Part shown: one piece after another, positions 52,805 through 61,862 of the stretch
Layout: each line of letters begins with the position of its first letter
How positions within the stretch are numbered: position 1 is the first letter of the stretch
Assembly (NCBI GenBank): GCA_024229935.1
Contig: JAAERX010000156.1
Span: forward strand, 23,999-87,998
Direction: 5' to 3'
DNA: 64,000 bases
Origin: Gammaproteobacteria bacterium
GTDB taxonomy: Bacteria > Pseudomonadota > Gammaproteobacteria > Steroidobacterales > GCA-2729495
Notes under the pieces: model-generated
Seen by the model: the letters and a program-made list of their open reading frames with translations, nothing else
The model's database searches: none
What the model was told of the DNA's origin: nothing
Program-made: the position numbers and the translations under genes

Positions 52805-53443
52805 TCAGCCCAGATCTGCAGCAATCTTCCAATGACTAAGGATCATACGCAACCTTACTCCATGCCCGGTCATTGTGATACGGACTGGCATATACAAGCC
52901 ATCAAACTCCGCATAACGTTCATAAACAATAGCCCAACCATACTGATCAAAACCAAGTAACTCTCCATTTGCCGCAAGCCTCTCATTCACCACTGCTGAA
53001 GGATCAGGCAATCCCCGCACCCAGTAACGAATACTCTGCGCCGGAAAAGCCCAGCCCAACTCAGCACGCATAAAATCCTCAGCTGCTTCAGCGCCAGTGT
53101 ACTGAATCGTTTGCTCACCATCCGCATCAATTACACTAACGCATTCAGGCTCCCAGAGAAGCTCCCAGGCCCCAACGCCCAGTGGCCCACTAAGCCTGAT
53201 CTGACTTATATCCTTTGACTGTTGCCAGCGCATCGACAGCTGTCCGCCTGCTTTTGCATCATCCTCAACTTTAACAGCCATACGCCCTTTAACACTCCAC
53301 TCGGATGCTGCATGCACCTGCTCACGATGAGCACTCCATTCCACTGCAGCAGGCTTACGCAAAGTACAGGCAGTCAAAAAAAATGCCAGCAAACTAATAA
53401 ACAGCAATCTCATTGCATAACGTTTCTTTACATACCTTGTCAT
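52805..53443 (-). CDS. lolB: Outer-membrane lipoprotein receptor LolB
   Basis: 212 aa including the signal. LolB receives lipoproteins from LolA and inserts them in the outer membrane. The lipobox is LTAC in RLLFISLLAFFLTAC. The mature domain has WSVKGRMAVKVED, GGQLSMRWQQ, RLSGPLGVGAWEL, WVRGLPDP and the long-loop DGLYMPVRITMTG. The start at 53443 overlaps the TPR stop by 4 nt (ATGA), which favours it through coupling; ATG at 53413 also gives a good signal. ispE, usually the next gene, is absent. Confidence 0.9.
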   Translation of the reverse strand: MTRYVKKRYAMRLLFISLLAFFLTACTLRKPAAVEWSAHREQVHAASEWSVKGRMAVKVEDDAKAGGQLSMRWQQSKDISQIRLSGPLGVGAWELLWEPECVSVIDADGEQTIQYTGAEAAEDFMRAELGWAFPAQSIRYWVRGLPDPSAVVNERLAANGELLGFDQYGWAIVYERYAEFDGLYMPVRITMTGHGVRLRMILSHWKIAADLG

Positions 53444-55158
53444 TGCATAAATCTACTTGTGGTTTCATTCAGAACCTGGCTATCCGGGTCCTTAAGTAAG
53501 GCATCTGTCCATATCTGAATCGCCTCATCACGTTCATCCCCAACCCACAATACTTCACCAAGATGAGCTGCAATCACTGGGTCCGGCATCAGCGCATAAG
53601 CCTGTCTTAACCAGCTAAGGGCTTCATCAGGCTTGCCTTGTAAATAAAGCACCCAACCCATACTGTCCATGATTGCCGGATTATTGGGTTCTTTATCCAG
53701 TGCCCGCTGAATATAAGTGTAGGCCTCATCATAATCCTCACCAGCAATACTCAGGGTGTAACCAAGTGCATTGAGCGTGAGCGCACTATCAGGAGCCAGT
53801 TCACTGGCACGCCGAAATGATTCAACAGAGGCATCAAGCTTACCCAGCTGCTCAAGCAACCCACCACGGTAAAGCCACAAACCTTCATCCCAGGGCTTAT
53901 ATTCAAGCGCAGAGTTAATTATTTCCAGCGCATCAGGCAATCGCCCCATCTCAACAAGAATATCCGCCTGGGGCTGCAAACTGGCAACTGCCTGCCTAGG
54001 GTATTCATTGGCAAATTCATATTGTACAGCCAGCGCAGTTTCACCATCACCTAATTCAAGGTATGCCTGACTGATTGCAGTCCTTGCTGGAAAAAACCAG
54101 CTGCCGCTGTTTACGCGTTGAAAATAACGAATTGCCTGTAAATAGTTTCCCTGCATAAAGGCAAGCTGGCCAAGGTGCCAAAATGACTCATTGACAAAAT
54201 ATGCCTCTGACAGCAAATAACTAAAATCACTTTGTGCCGTGTCAAAATCACTCAACTGCAGAGCTAATGCCCCACGTATACGAACCAGATCCGGACTTTT
54301 TGGGTAACGAGTGCTTAGCCGTTCAAGACGCTGAAGGGCTTCCCTACCTTCCCCGGCCATAGCCAGTAACTCTACAAACTCAAGCTCCATCTCAAGCCCT
54401 GGCGTTATTTCCAGTGCAAAAGCCATTTGTTCAAATGCACTGACTCTATCTCCCGCCAGAAGCAAAAACCTTGACAACCAAATGCGCACAATCGCCCAAT
54501 CCGGCGCCAGAGTTAAGGTCTCTCGTGCTGCCACAACTGCCAGTTCCAGCTCACCTGCCTGAGCCGCAAGCCCTGCCAGCGAAGCTTTAATACCGGGTGT
54601 ATCCGGATAAGCAGCATCAAAGTACTGAAAAACAGTTAGTACCCGTGATGCCGCAACACTATCCACCAACTCACCGGAAAGCATCATGTAATCCATATCA
54701 ACACGCTGCTCAATTGGCCCCAGGGAAATATCCAGACTCCCCCATGCTTCTGCCAGCAGATTCCGCCTTACATACATACGCCCTAGGTAAGCATGTGCAT
54801 CTGTATTTTCTGGAACCAGCTCCACCCAGCGCTGAGCACTGGCCAAGGCATAGGCATCGTAACCATAGTCATAAGCAAGTTCTGTTGCCCGACGGGCGTG
54901 CTCTGGATTAGCTGACTGCTGGGCCAGGCTCAGATACTCCTGAACGGCAACCTGATACTGACCTCTTTGCAGGGCAATCTCTGCTATGAGTTGATACTCT
55001 ACAGGCCCGCTGGATGACGACTGCAGGAGCTGACCATTGCCCGCACAGCCACTGAGCACCATAGCCATGAACAATGTCAGACTTATATAGCTTAAATAAG
55101 AATTAGCAGATTTACCCATACTGCCAGATAATAAACTCATTGCCTCAATAAAATGCAT
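53440..55158 (-). CDS. TPR-repeat lipoprotein upstream of lolB
   Basis: About 560-572 aa. The lipobox VLSGC follows a hydrophobic stretch; of the possible starts (55158, 55140, 55119) the last gives the most typical signal length, but no ribosome site decides between them. The mature protein is a string of TPR units (for example AHAYLGRMYVRRNLLAEAWG, FNALGYTL-type ALTLNALGYTLSIAGEDYDE, NPAIMDSMGWVLYLQGKPDE). Its homologue sits between hemA and lolB in pseudomonads. A role in outer-membrane lipoprotein or secretion assembly is plausible but unproven. It is translationally coupled to lolB. Confidence 0.88.
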   Translation of the reverse strand: MHFIEAMSLLSGSMGKSANSYLSYISLTLFMAMVLSGCAGNGQLLQSSSSGPVEYQLIAEIALQRGQYQVAVQEYLSLAQQSANPEHARRATELAYDYGYDAYALASAQRWVELVPENTDAHAYLGRMYVRRNLLAEAWGSLDISLGPIEQRVDMDYMMLSGELVDSVAASRVLTVFQYFDAAYPDTPGIKASLAGLAAQAGELELAVVAARETLTLAPDWAIVRIWLSRFLLLAGDRVSAFEQMAFALEITPGLEMELEFVELLAMAGEGREALQRLERLSTRYPKSPDLVRIRGALALQLSDFDTAQSDFSYLLSEAYFVNESFWHLGQLAFMQGNYLQAIRYFQRVNSGSWFFPARTAISQAYLELGDGETALAVQYEFANEYPRQAVASLQPQADILVEMGRLPDALEIINSALEYKPWDEGLWLYRGGLLEQLGKLDASVESFRRASELAPDSALTLNALGYTLSIAGEDYDEAYTYIQRALDKEPNNPAIMDSMGWVLYLQGKPDEALSWLRQAYALMPDPVIAAHLGEVLWVGDERDEAIQIWTDALLKDPDSQVLNETTSRFMQ

Positions 55159-55266
55159 TTAATAAGCCAGAAGTAATGGATCAGACATCTGCATGATGAC
55201 CATGATTTAATGGCTTCATCTACGCTGTCTGACCTATTATTCCGGCCTGTCTGGCTCACATGAAAC

Positions 55267-56352
55267 ATGAAAGACTCACTACTTAACAATTTGCAGCAAC
55301 TGGTTTCCCGCCACGAGGAGATCAGCGGCCTGTTATCAGATCCGGAAATTATAGGTAATCAGAACCGGTTTCGTGATTTGTCGCAGGAATATGCCCGTCT
55401 GGAACCTGTCACTAATCTGTTTAACCAATATGAGCACGCTCAGGGCAATCTGCAGGCGGCTCAGGAGATGGCTGATGATCCTGATGAAGAAATCCGTGCA
55501 ATGGGCAAAGATGAACTCATTAATGCCGCTGACCAGCTAAACGATATTGAATTACAACTACAAAAGCATCTGGTGCCGCGTGACCCACATGATGACAACA
55601 ATATATTTCTGGAAATCCGTGCAGGTACAGGTGGTGATGAGGCTGCGCTATTTGCAGGTGATTTATTCAGGATGTACCAGCGTTATGCTGAAATAAAGAA
55701 CTGGCAGCTTGAGATTCTGAATAAACGTGAGGGTGAGCATGGCGGCTTCAAGGAAATTATCAGTCGTATTGAGGGTCAGGGTGCCTACTCACAGATGAAA
55801 TTTGAATCCGGTGCACATCGCGTTCAGCGTGTCCCGGAAACAGAATCACAAGGTCGCATTCATACCTCTGCATGCACCGTTGCCGTACTCCCTGAGGCTG
55901 AAGCAATTGAGGAAACTGAGATCAACCCTGCTGATCTGCGCGTAGATACCTTCCGTGCATCAGGGGCTGGTGGCCAGCACGTTAATAAGACCGACTCAGC
56001 AGTACGCCTGACTCATTTACCCACTGGCATTGTGGTTGAATGTCAGGATGAACGTTCCCAGCACAAGAACAGAGCACGGGCAATATCTCTCCTGCAGGCA
56101 AAATTACTGGATGAACAACAGCAGGCACAAGACAGCGAACAAGCTGAAGAACGACGCAATCTTGTTGGCAGTGGCGACCGTTCAGAGCGCATTCGAACCT
56201 ATAATTTCCCACAGGGGCGGATTACAGATCACCGGATTAATCTGACCCTTTATAAACTGGATGAAATTCTGCAAGGCAGCCTGAACCCTGTCATCGAACC
56301 ACTAATGGCTGAACATCAGGCAGATTTACTTGCATCCTTAGACAACCAATAA
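55267..56352 (+). CDS. prfA: Peptide chain release factor 1
   Basis: 361 aa. It shows the class-1 GGQ motif ([16 protein letters not shown] at 235-237) and the stop-codon reading P-x-T motif, here Pro190-Glu191-Thr192 in [10 protein letters not shown], which marks RF1 (UAA/UAG) rather than RF2. The N-terminal helical domain is intact. hemA, the usual gene directly upstream, is missing: the next start upstream belongs to the divergent TPR gene 108 bp away. prmC, which methylates the GGQ glutamine, is 3.9 kb downstream instead of adjacent. Confidence 0.97.
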   Translation: MKDSLLNNLQQLVSRHEEISGLLSDPEIIGNQNRFRDLSQEYARLEPVTNLFNQYEHAQGNLQAAQEMADDPDEEIRAMGKDELINAADQLNDIELQLQKHLVPRDPHDDNNIFLEIRAGTGGDEAALFAGDLFRMYQRYAEIKNWQLEILNKREGEHGGFKEIISRIEGQGAYSQMKFESGAHRVQRVPETESQGRIHTSACTVAVLPEAEAIEETEINPADLRVDTFRASGAGGQHVNKTDSAVRLTHLPTGIVVECQDERSQHKNRARAISLLQAKLLDEQQQAQDSEQAEERRNLVGSGDRSERIRTYNFPQGRITDHRINLTLYKLDEILQGSLNPVIEPLMAEHQADLLASLDNQ

Positions 56353-56384
56353 ATATTCATACCAAGCAAAAACTGTATAAATAA

Positions 56385-57395
56385 ATGAGCAAAACAAAAT
56401 TTCTTACCCTGACTGATCAGATTGGTCAGACACCACTCATTCGCCTGAATCACCTGTCAGATGCAACTGGCTGTGAAATTATGGGCAAAGCCGAATTCAT
56501 GAACCCGGGCGGTTCTGTGAAAGACCGAGCAGCACTTGGCATCGTGCGTGACGCCGAAATCAAAGGCCTGCTACGCCCCGGCGGCACCATTGTTGAGGGT
56601 ACAGCCGGTAATACCGGCATCGGACTAACAGTGGTTGGTAACTCACTCGGCTACCCAACGATCATAGTAATGCCTGACAATCAAAGCCAGGACAAAGTCG
56701 ATACCTTACTGGCTTATGGAGCTGATGTACGACTGGTACCTGCCTGCCCATTCAAAGATCCCGGGCATTTTGTCCATCAGTCTCGTCGCATAGCTGAAGA
56801 ACTCAATGAAGCTGACCCCGGTAGTGCGCTCTGGGCCAACCAGTTTGATAATGTTGCCAATCGTGAATTTCATGAGGCTACGACCGGCGTAGAAATCTGG
56901 GAGCAAACCAATGGTGAAGTTGATGGCTTCATCTGCGCAGTCGGCACTGGTGGTTCGCTTGCCGGTATTGCACGAGCGCTGAGGTCGCAAAATGAAAAAG
57001 TCACCATTGGTATAGCCGACCCAACCGGGTCAGCGCTATACAATTACTTCACCACCGGAGAACTAAAAGCAGAAGGCGGCTCTATCAGTGAAGGCATCGG
57101 CACAAGTCGTATTACAGAAAACTTTGCAGATACGCCTGTTGATGCACCCTTTCAGATTCCGGATACAGAATCAATCCCGCTGGTCTTTGACATGATCAGA
57201 GAAGAGGGCCTGTGTTGCGGCGGTTCAACCGGTGTGAATGTTGCCGGCGCCGTAAGGCTGGCAAAGGAACTGGGGCCGGGGCATGTCATCGTAACGCTGC
57301 TGTGTGACTCAGGGCTGCGCTACCGTGAGCGTCTGTTCAACCGGGAGTTTCTTAAATCAAAGGGACTGAAATTACCCAACTGGCTTAATCTTTAA
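56385..57395 (+). CDS. cysK: Cysteine synthase family PLP enzyme
   Basis: 336 aa, fold type II PLP enzyme. It has IGQTPLIRLN near the N-terminus, the Schiff-base lysine in NPGGSVKDRAAL (Lys about 44), GTAGNTGIGLTVV, the phosphate-binding CAVGTGGSLAGIAR and a late CGGSTGVNVAGAV. It makes cysteine from O-acetylserine and sulfide. Substitution of the usual T-S-G-N-T by TAGNTG is typical of the subgroup often named cysteine synthase A and sometimes grouped with cystathionine beta-synthases. It follows prfA by 32 bp and interrupts the normal prfA-prmC pairing. Confidence 0.85.
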   Translation: MSKTKFLTLTDQIGQTPLIRLNHLSDATGCEIMGKAEFMNPGGSVKDRAALGIVRDAEIKGLLRPGGTIVEGTAGNTGIGLTVVGNSLGYPTIIVMPDNQSQDKVDTLLAYGADVRLVPACPFKDPGHFVHQSRRIAEELNEADPGSALWANQFDNVANREFHEATTGVEIWEQTNGEVDGFICAVGTGGSLAGIARALRSQNEKVTIGIADPTGSALYNYFTTGELKAEGGSISEGIGTSRITENFADTPVDAPFQIPDTESIPLVFDMIREEGLCCGGSTGVNVAGAVRLAKELGPGHVIVTLLCDSGLRYRERLFNREFLKSKGLKLPNWLNL

Positions 57396-57447
57396 CGCGA
57401 CAACTTCCTGAATTGTTGACGGCTTGCTGGGCTAGTGACCTTCTGGA

Positions 57448-57871
57448 CTAACAGCTTGCTGGCCAGGCTGCACCAAAGCGATACAGCGCCTGAAAGGTGA
57501 GGCTGCTTGCATAGGCATCATAATCAGTACTGCCCAGGCCCAACACATCTTCATCAAGTTCATACATGTTGTAGTCAAGTCGCCAATGTAAGTGCTTAGT
57601 GACAGACACTCCGCCACCAACCCCAATGACAAAACCAACCCCATCATCACTCACATGACTCGGCGGAAGTTGCACACCACCGGGCACACTCATAAACGTT
57701 AAATCACTATCCGCATCCTCCTGCGAATAAAGTGTGCCCCCCTATACCACCGCCCAGATAAAAGCCTTTGATTGGCTCCGGATTACTGCCCACCTACGCC
57801 CATGACCATCCGGGCACAGCAAATAACAACACCAGAATGGCTAAACGCAGGGAAGGAAATGAAGCCATCAT
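57448..57871 (-). pseudogene. Outer-membrane beta-barrel protein, disrupted by a stop and a frameshift
   Basis: From ATGATG at 57871 (good GAGG site) a signal peptide is readable (ASFPSLRLAILVLLFAVPGWSWA), then a TAG stop. Beyond it the frame continues VGSNPEPIKGFYLGGGIGG, and after a run of six G the reading must shift by one base to give TLYSQEDADSDLTFMSVPGG and the barrel strands GVGFVIGVGGGVSVTKHLHWRLDYNMYEL... to QALYRF, with 7 extra residues to the stop. So two independent lesions break the gene. It belongs to the small OmpA/OmpW-like barrel type. Confidence 0.75.
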
Positions 57872-57910
57872 AAGCAGCACCTCAATGTATTAATAGCTAT
57901 CTATACCTGA

Positions 57911-58999
57911 CTATATATAGAGTGCTGTAAGTGCAGTTATCAGGAACAAAAAAATGTACGCCCAGCGGGCTATGGAATTGACACGTAATGCCATATCCAT
58001 TCTATCTGAATTTGCCAGCCTGCTTCCTGAAACAGCTACTGCAAGTGCAATAAAAACCAGAAAGGTACAGCCCATAACAAACGTATCAGCCCGTGTCATA
58101 TAAGAGACTTCCGGCAAATTTGAACGAATGCTGAAACCAAAGGCAATAAAGGAAAAAATCGCAGCCGTTGAGATAGAAATTCTTGCCGGAATAATATCCG
58201 GCTGCAGCCAGAACACACTCCAGGCCATCAACATGATAAATGTCATGGGTAGAAATACAGTCAACACATAAAACTGCGTATCACGTGTTGCACCTATAAC
58301 ATAGGTAAAACGGGGGTAGGCAACCCTGGAAGAGGGCGTTTTATATTCACCAATCTTTGGCTCAAGCACCTGCAATTGCCACCCTTCGACACTGAATAAT
58401 TCCTCATAACCGCTCATCTTCTCATTGAAAACAAACTGCATCTCATCAATAGATTCACGATAAGAAACAATATCTATAGGCAGATACTGCACATCAAAAG
58501 GAAATTCCTGAAAATTCAGATCAAGTGCAAGCTCACCAAATAACCGCTGTTGAAGCCGCACATTACCGAGATCATCAATTTCTACAATCCGAGGTAAATT
58601 TCTTTTCAGCCCCCGGTCATTAACAACCAGCCCACGTGGTGACCAGATATCATCAATAGCTACAGTTCGATACAAGCCTTCATGTTTTCTTTTTGGCAAA
58701 GCAAGACGTGGATCATTCCATGAAATATCAATCAACACATCAGCACTGAAGCGCTGCCGGGCATCATCAATATCATCCACATCAAACAGATGCACACCTA
58801 TATTGATAATCGTAGGCTTACCGCCCACACCAGGCCGTTCTCCTGTTAACGTTGCATCTTTAGCTCCAAGACCTTTGGGCTCAGCTAATGCTGACTGTGT
58901 CAGCAACGTACAGCCAACAAAAAGTAGCAGGATACTTCGGGAGGCCCATTTAGATACTTGTTGGCAAAATTTCATCAAAGAGATATGCCTCACCATCAT
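57911..58999 (-). CDS. Pentameric ligand-gated ion channel (Cys-loop receptor homologue)
   Basis: 362 aa with a signal peptide (cleavage after QSALA). The extracellular domain (about 60-245) has DIWSPR (118-123), the W-x-P of loop A, and FPFDVQ at 166-171, the core of the Cys-loop, with both loop cysteines absent as in other bacterial members. Four C-terminal helices follow: M1 with a central Pro, M2 about 275-295 (ISTAAIFSFIAFGFSI), M3, then M4 at the end after a short loop. Known bacterial members are GLIC (proton) and ELIC (primary amines such as cysteamine). It starts 3 nt after the MetB-like stop, so the two are almost certainly co-transcribed. Confidence 0.9.
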   Translation of the reverse strand: MMVRHISLMKFCQQVSKWASRSILLLFVGCTLLTQSALAEPKGLGAKDATLTGERPGVGGKPTIINIGVHLFDVDDIDDARQRFSADVLIDISWNDPRLALPKRKHEGLYRTVAIDDIWSPRGLVVNDRGLKRNLPRIVEIDDLGNVRLQQRLFGELALDLNFQEFPFDVQYLPIDIVSYRESIDEMQFVFNEKMSGYEELFSVEGWQLQVLEPKIGEYKTPSSRVAYPRFTYVIGATRDTQFYVLTVFLPMTFIMLMAWSVFWLQPDIIPARISISTAAIFSFIAFGFSIRSNLPEVSYMTRADTFVMGCTFLVFIALAVAVSGSRLANSDRMDMALRVNSIARWAYIFLFLITALTALYI

Positions 59000-59002
59000 C
59001 TT

Positions 59003-60157
59003 TTACAAGGCCTGATCAAGATCTCCGATCAGATCATCAACATGCTCGATACCCACAGACAAACGCACCAGGTTTTCAGTTAAACCCAGTGTGTCTTTCT
59101 GATCTTCAGGCACGCGTGAATGACTCATGGTGCGGGGATGCCCAACCAGGCTCTCAACACCACCCAGACCTTCAGCAATGGCGAAATACTGCAACTTATT
59201 CATAAATGCAGCCACATCAGCCTGCTTGCCATTAAGCTCCAGTGCTACAACTGCACCATAGCCCTGATCCATTTGCCTGGAAGCAAGCTCATGACCGGGG
59301 TGTGATGACAAGCCCGGATAAATGACCCGGCTGACTTTCTTATGACCTTCCAGCCATTGAGCAATAGCCAGTGCATTTGACTGATGTCGCTCCATACGTA
59401 ATGCCATGGTCTTGATACCCCTGAAGGTCAGGTAGGCGTCAAAAGGTCCGGCAACACCTCCCGTAATGGCTATAACACCGGATAGTCGCTCACCCAGTTC
59501 TGCATCACTCACAATGACCAGACCACCCAGTACATCTGAGTGTCCGCCAAAATATTTGGTCGTTGAATGCATGACGATATCGCAACCCAGCTCTAACGGG
59601 CGCTGATTCATCGGTGTGGCAAAGGTGTTGTCCACGGCAGCCAATGCACCATGCGCATGAGCAACATCTGCTATTGCCTGTATATCAAGCACGCTAAGCA
59701 ATGGATTAGTAGGAGATTCAAACCAGACCAGCGCCGTATTGTCTTTACAGGCAGCCGCAATATTGTCAGGTGAACTGAAATCCACGAATGAGGCTTCGAT
59801 ACCCGCAGATTTAGCGCGGATATCTGTCAGCAGTCTATATGTACCACCATAAACTTCATTGGGTACAACCACATGCGCACCTGCCGGCAACAGATCCAGC
59901 ACCGCTGCAGTAGCTGCCATACCTGACGCACAACCAAAAGCTTGTAAACCCCCTTCCAGTTCAGCGGCGCAACGTTCCAGTGCCGCCCGGGTTGGGTTAT
60001 CACCACGTGAATAAATATACTCACGTGGTACGCCGAAGGCCTCATTCTCAAAAGTAGAGCTCGTATAAATTGCAGGCATAACCGCACCCGTCACGGAATC
60101 AACGGTATTACCGGCATGGATACACCGGGTCTCTGGCTTATCACTCTTACGGTTCAT
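59003..60157 (-). CDS. Cys/Met metabolism PLP enzyme (cystathionine gamma-synthase/lyase family)
   Basis: 384 aa. It starts with TRCIHAGNTVD and has YIYSRGDNPTRAALE (PLP-phosphate and Tyr contacts), FGCASGMAA, the Asp in AAVDNTFATP and the PLP lysine in HSTTKYFGGHSD (about 196-207). Length and motifs fit MetB (cystathionine gamma-synthase) or a cystathionine gamma-lyase; the two cannot be separated safely by eye. Near the CysK-like gene, reverse transsulfuration is possible. It is followed after 3 nt by the ligand-gated channel. Confidence 0.88.
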   Translation of the reverse strand: MNRKSDKPETRCIHAGNTVDSVTGAVMPAIYTSSTFENEAFGVPREYIYSRGDNPTRAALERCAAELEGGLQAFGCASGMAATAAVLDLLPAGAHVVVPNEVYGGTYRLLTDIRAKSAGIEASFVDFSSPDNIAAACKDNTALVWFESPTNPLLSVLDIQAIADVAHAHGALAAVDNTFATPMNQRPLELGCDIVMHSTTKYFGGHSDVLGGLVIVSDAELGERLSGVIAITGGVAGPFDAYLTFRGIKTMALRMERHQSNALAIAQWLEGHKKVSRVIYPGLSSHPGHELASRQMDQGYGAVVALELNGKQADVAAFMNKLQYFAIAEGLGGVESLVGHPRTMSHSRVPEDQKDTLGLTENLVRLSVGIEHVDDLIGDLDQAL

Positions 60158-60267
60158 GGCACTATTTCCATCTTAAACAGGTGCCTGAAAACAACACCCG
60201 CAGCTAAATATATAGCTACTATATGATTTTCAGCACATATAACAAAGCCACAACGACCAGAAACAGC

Positions 60268-61110
60268 ATGACAGAAACACTAAAAAGCACCCTGGCAAAT
60301 GCCCAAAAGTTGCTGGAAGCCACCAGTGACTCACCACAACTTGATGCTGAAATCCTGTTGGGTAAGGTGCTGCAAGCCAACCGGGCAGCACTGTATGCGA
60401 ACCCAGAGCAACTCATTACAGACAGCCAGATAGACAAATTTGAGCAACTTCTTGCTCAACGATTCAGCGGCAAACCTGTTGCTTACCTGACTGGCCTGCG
60501 TGAATTCTGGTCACTGGAGCTAAAAGTCACACCAGATGTTCTGATTCCTCGTCCCGAAACAGAATTGCTGGTTGAACTATCACTCATGCACATCCCGGAA
60601 TCAGATGACTGCAAGGTATTGGATCTTGGTTGCGGCAGCGGTGCAATTGCTATTGCTATTGCCACCGAAAGACCCAGTTGTAAACTAACAGCAACTGATA
60701 CCAGTCTGACTGCGCTTAGCATCGCCAGGGAGAATGCTGACAAACTTTGTCCTAAGCGCATACAGTTCATCAATGGCAGCTGGTTTGCACCACTTAAGGG
60801 CGAATTGTTTAACTTCATCATTAGCAACCCACCCTATGTATCCTCTCAACAACCACAGTTAACTGACCCCGAACTTGAGCATGAACCACCGCAAGCTCTG
60901 TACAGTGGTGCTGATGGACTGGATGACCTACGCCAGCTGGTTACAGAAGCCCCGGACTATCTAATGAACAATGGTTATCTGCTACTTGAACACGGCTTTG
61001 ATCAGGCGGATACAATGACTGAATTACTCAGGCAGGCAGGTTTTGTGAATATTAAAACGCATCACGATCTGGCAGGCCTTCCCCGCGTTACGGAAGCACA
61101 ACACCCATGA
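60268..61110 (+). CDS. prmC: Release-factor glutamine methyltransferase
   Basis: 280 aa from the ATG at 60268; the frame is open upstream to 60223, but the N-terminus MTETLKSTLANAQKLL aligns best with PrmC. Motif I VLDLGCGSGAIAI (118-130) binds SAM; ISNPPYVSS (NPPY at 187-190) holds the substrate glutamine. It methylates the GGQ Gln of RF1 and RF2. The stop overlaps the moeB start by 4 nt, a conserved prmC-moeB pairing. Confidence 0.95.
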   Translation: MTETLKSTLANAQKLLEATSDSPQLDAEILLGKVLQANRAALYANPEQLITDSQIDKFEQLLAQRFSGKPVAYLTGLREFWSLELKVTPDVLIPRPETELLVELSLMHIPESDDCKVLDLGCGSGAIAIAIATERPSCKLTATDTSLTALSIARENADKLCPKRIQFINGSWFAPLKGELFNFIISNPPYVSSQQPQLTDPELEHEPPQALYSGADGLDDLRQLVTEAPDYLMNNGYLLLEHGFDQADTMTELLRQAGFVNIKTHHDLAGLPRVTEAQHP

Positions 61111-61862
61111 ACGATGACATACGTTACAGCCGCCAAATAACTTTGCCTGCCATAGGTACACAAGGGCAGACGCAACTGGGCGATGCCAGCGTGCTAATTG
61201 TCGGTATGGGTGGCCTGGGTACACCCGCCAGCATGTATCTCGCTAATTCCGGTGTCGGGCAGTTATTAATTAATGACTTTGATACGGTGGATACCAGCAA
61301 CCTGCCCCGCCAAATTCTTTACCGCGATACCGACACTGGCAAAGCAAAAGCAACGGCAGCAGCTGAGTGTCTGAAATTAATAAACCCAAATGTAACAACC
61401 ATAGCTATGGGCTCACGACTGGCTCGTGATGGCCTGACCGAGCTCACAGCAGCTGTAGATGTTGTACTCGACTGCACCGATAACTTCACCAGCCGCTGGC
61501 TTATCAATGAAGTCTGTGCAGACATGAAAACACCTCTTATTACTGGTGCTGCTATCCGCTGGGAAGGTCAACTCTCCGTATTCCGACATGATCAGGCCGG
61601 TGGCCCCTGCTACCGCTGTCTCTACAGTGAAGCAGATGAAAACCTGAATGACTGTGCTGGGCAGGGCATCATTGCACCTGTAGCAGGCACCGTTGGCACA
61701 ATGATGGCAACAGAGACCATTAAATTGCTACTGGCTATTGAATCAGTATTAGCAGGCAATCTGTGGGTTTACGACGGGCTGGCAGGCACATCCAAAACTA
61801 TAGCTATACCTGCTCAACCTGATTGCCCTGTTTGCAGCATTCAGGCAGCTACATCACTGTAA
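61107..61862 (+). CDS. moeB: MoeB/ThiF-family sulfur-carrier adenylyltransferase
   Basis: 251 aa E1-like enzyme. It has [16 protein letters not shown] at the start, the nucleotide loop [12 protein letters not shown] (31-42), TDTGKAKA, and [14 protein letters not shown]. The zinc ligands are two CxxC pairs, CYRC (about 165) and CPVC (about 240). It activates the C-terminus of MoaD or ThiS for sulfur transfer. The window encodes a molybdopterin enzyme, so a cofactor link is natural but not specific. It overlaps prmC by 4 nt and the convergent metH end by 22 nt. Confidence 0.92.
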   Translation: MNDDIRYSRQITLPAIGTQGQTQLGDASVLIVGMGGLGTPASMYLANSGVGQLLINDFDTVDTSNLPRQILYRDTDTGKAKATAAAECLKLINPNVTTIAMGSRLARDGLTELTAAVDVVLDCTDNFTSRWLINEVCADMKTPLITGAAIRWEGQLSVFRHDQAGGPCYRCLYSEADENLNDCAGQGIIAPVAGTVGTMMATETIKLLLAIESVLAGNLWVYDGLAGTSKTIAIPAQPDCPVCSIQAATSL

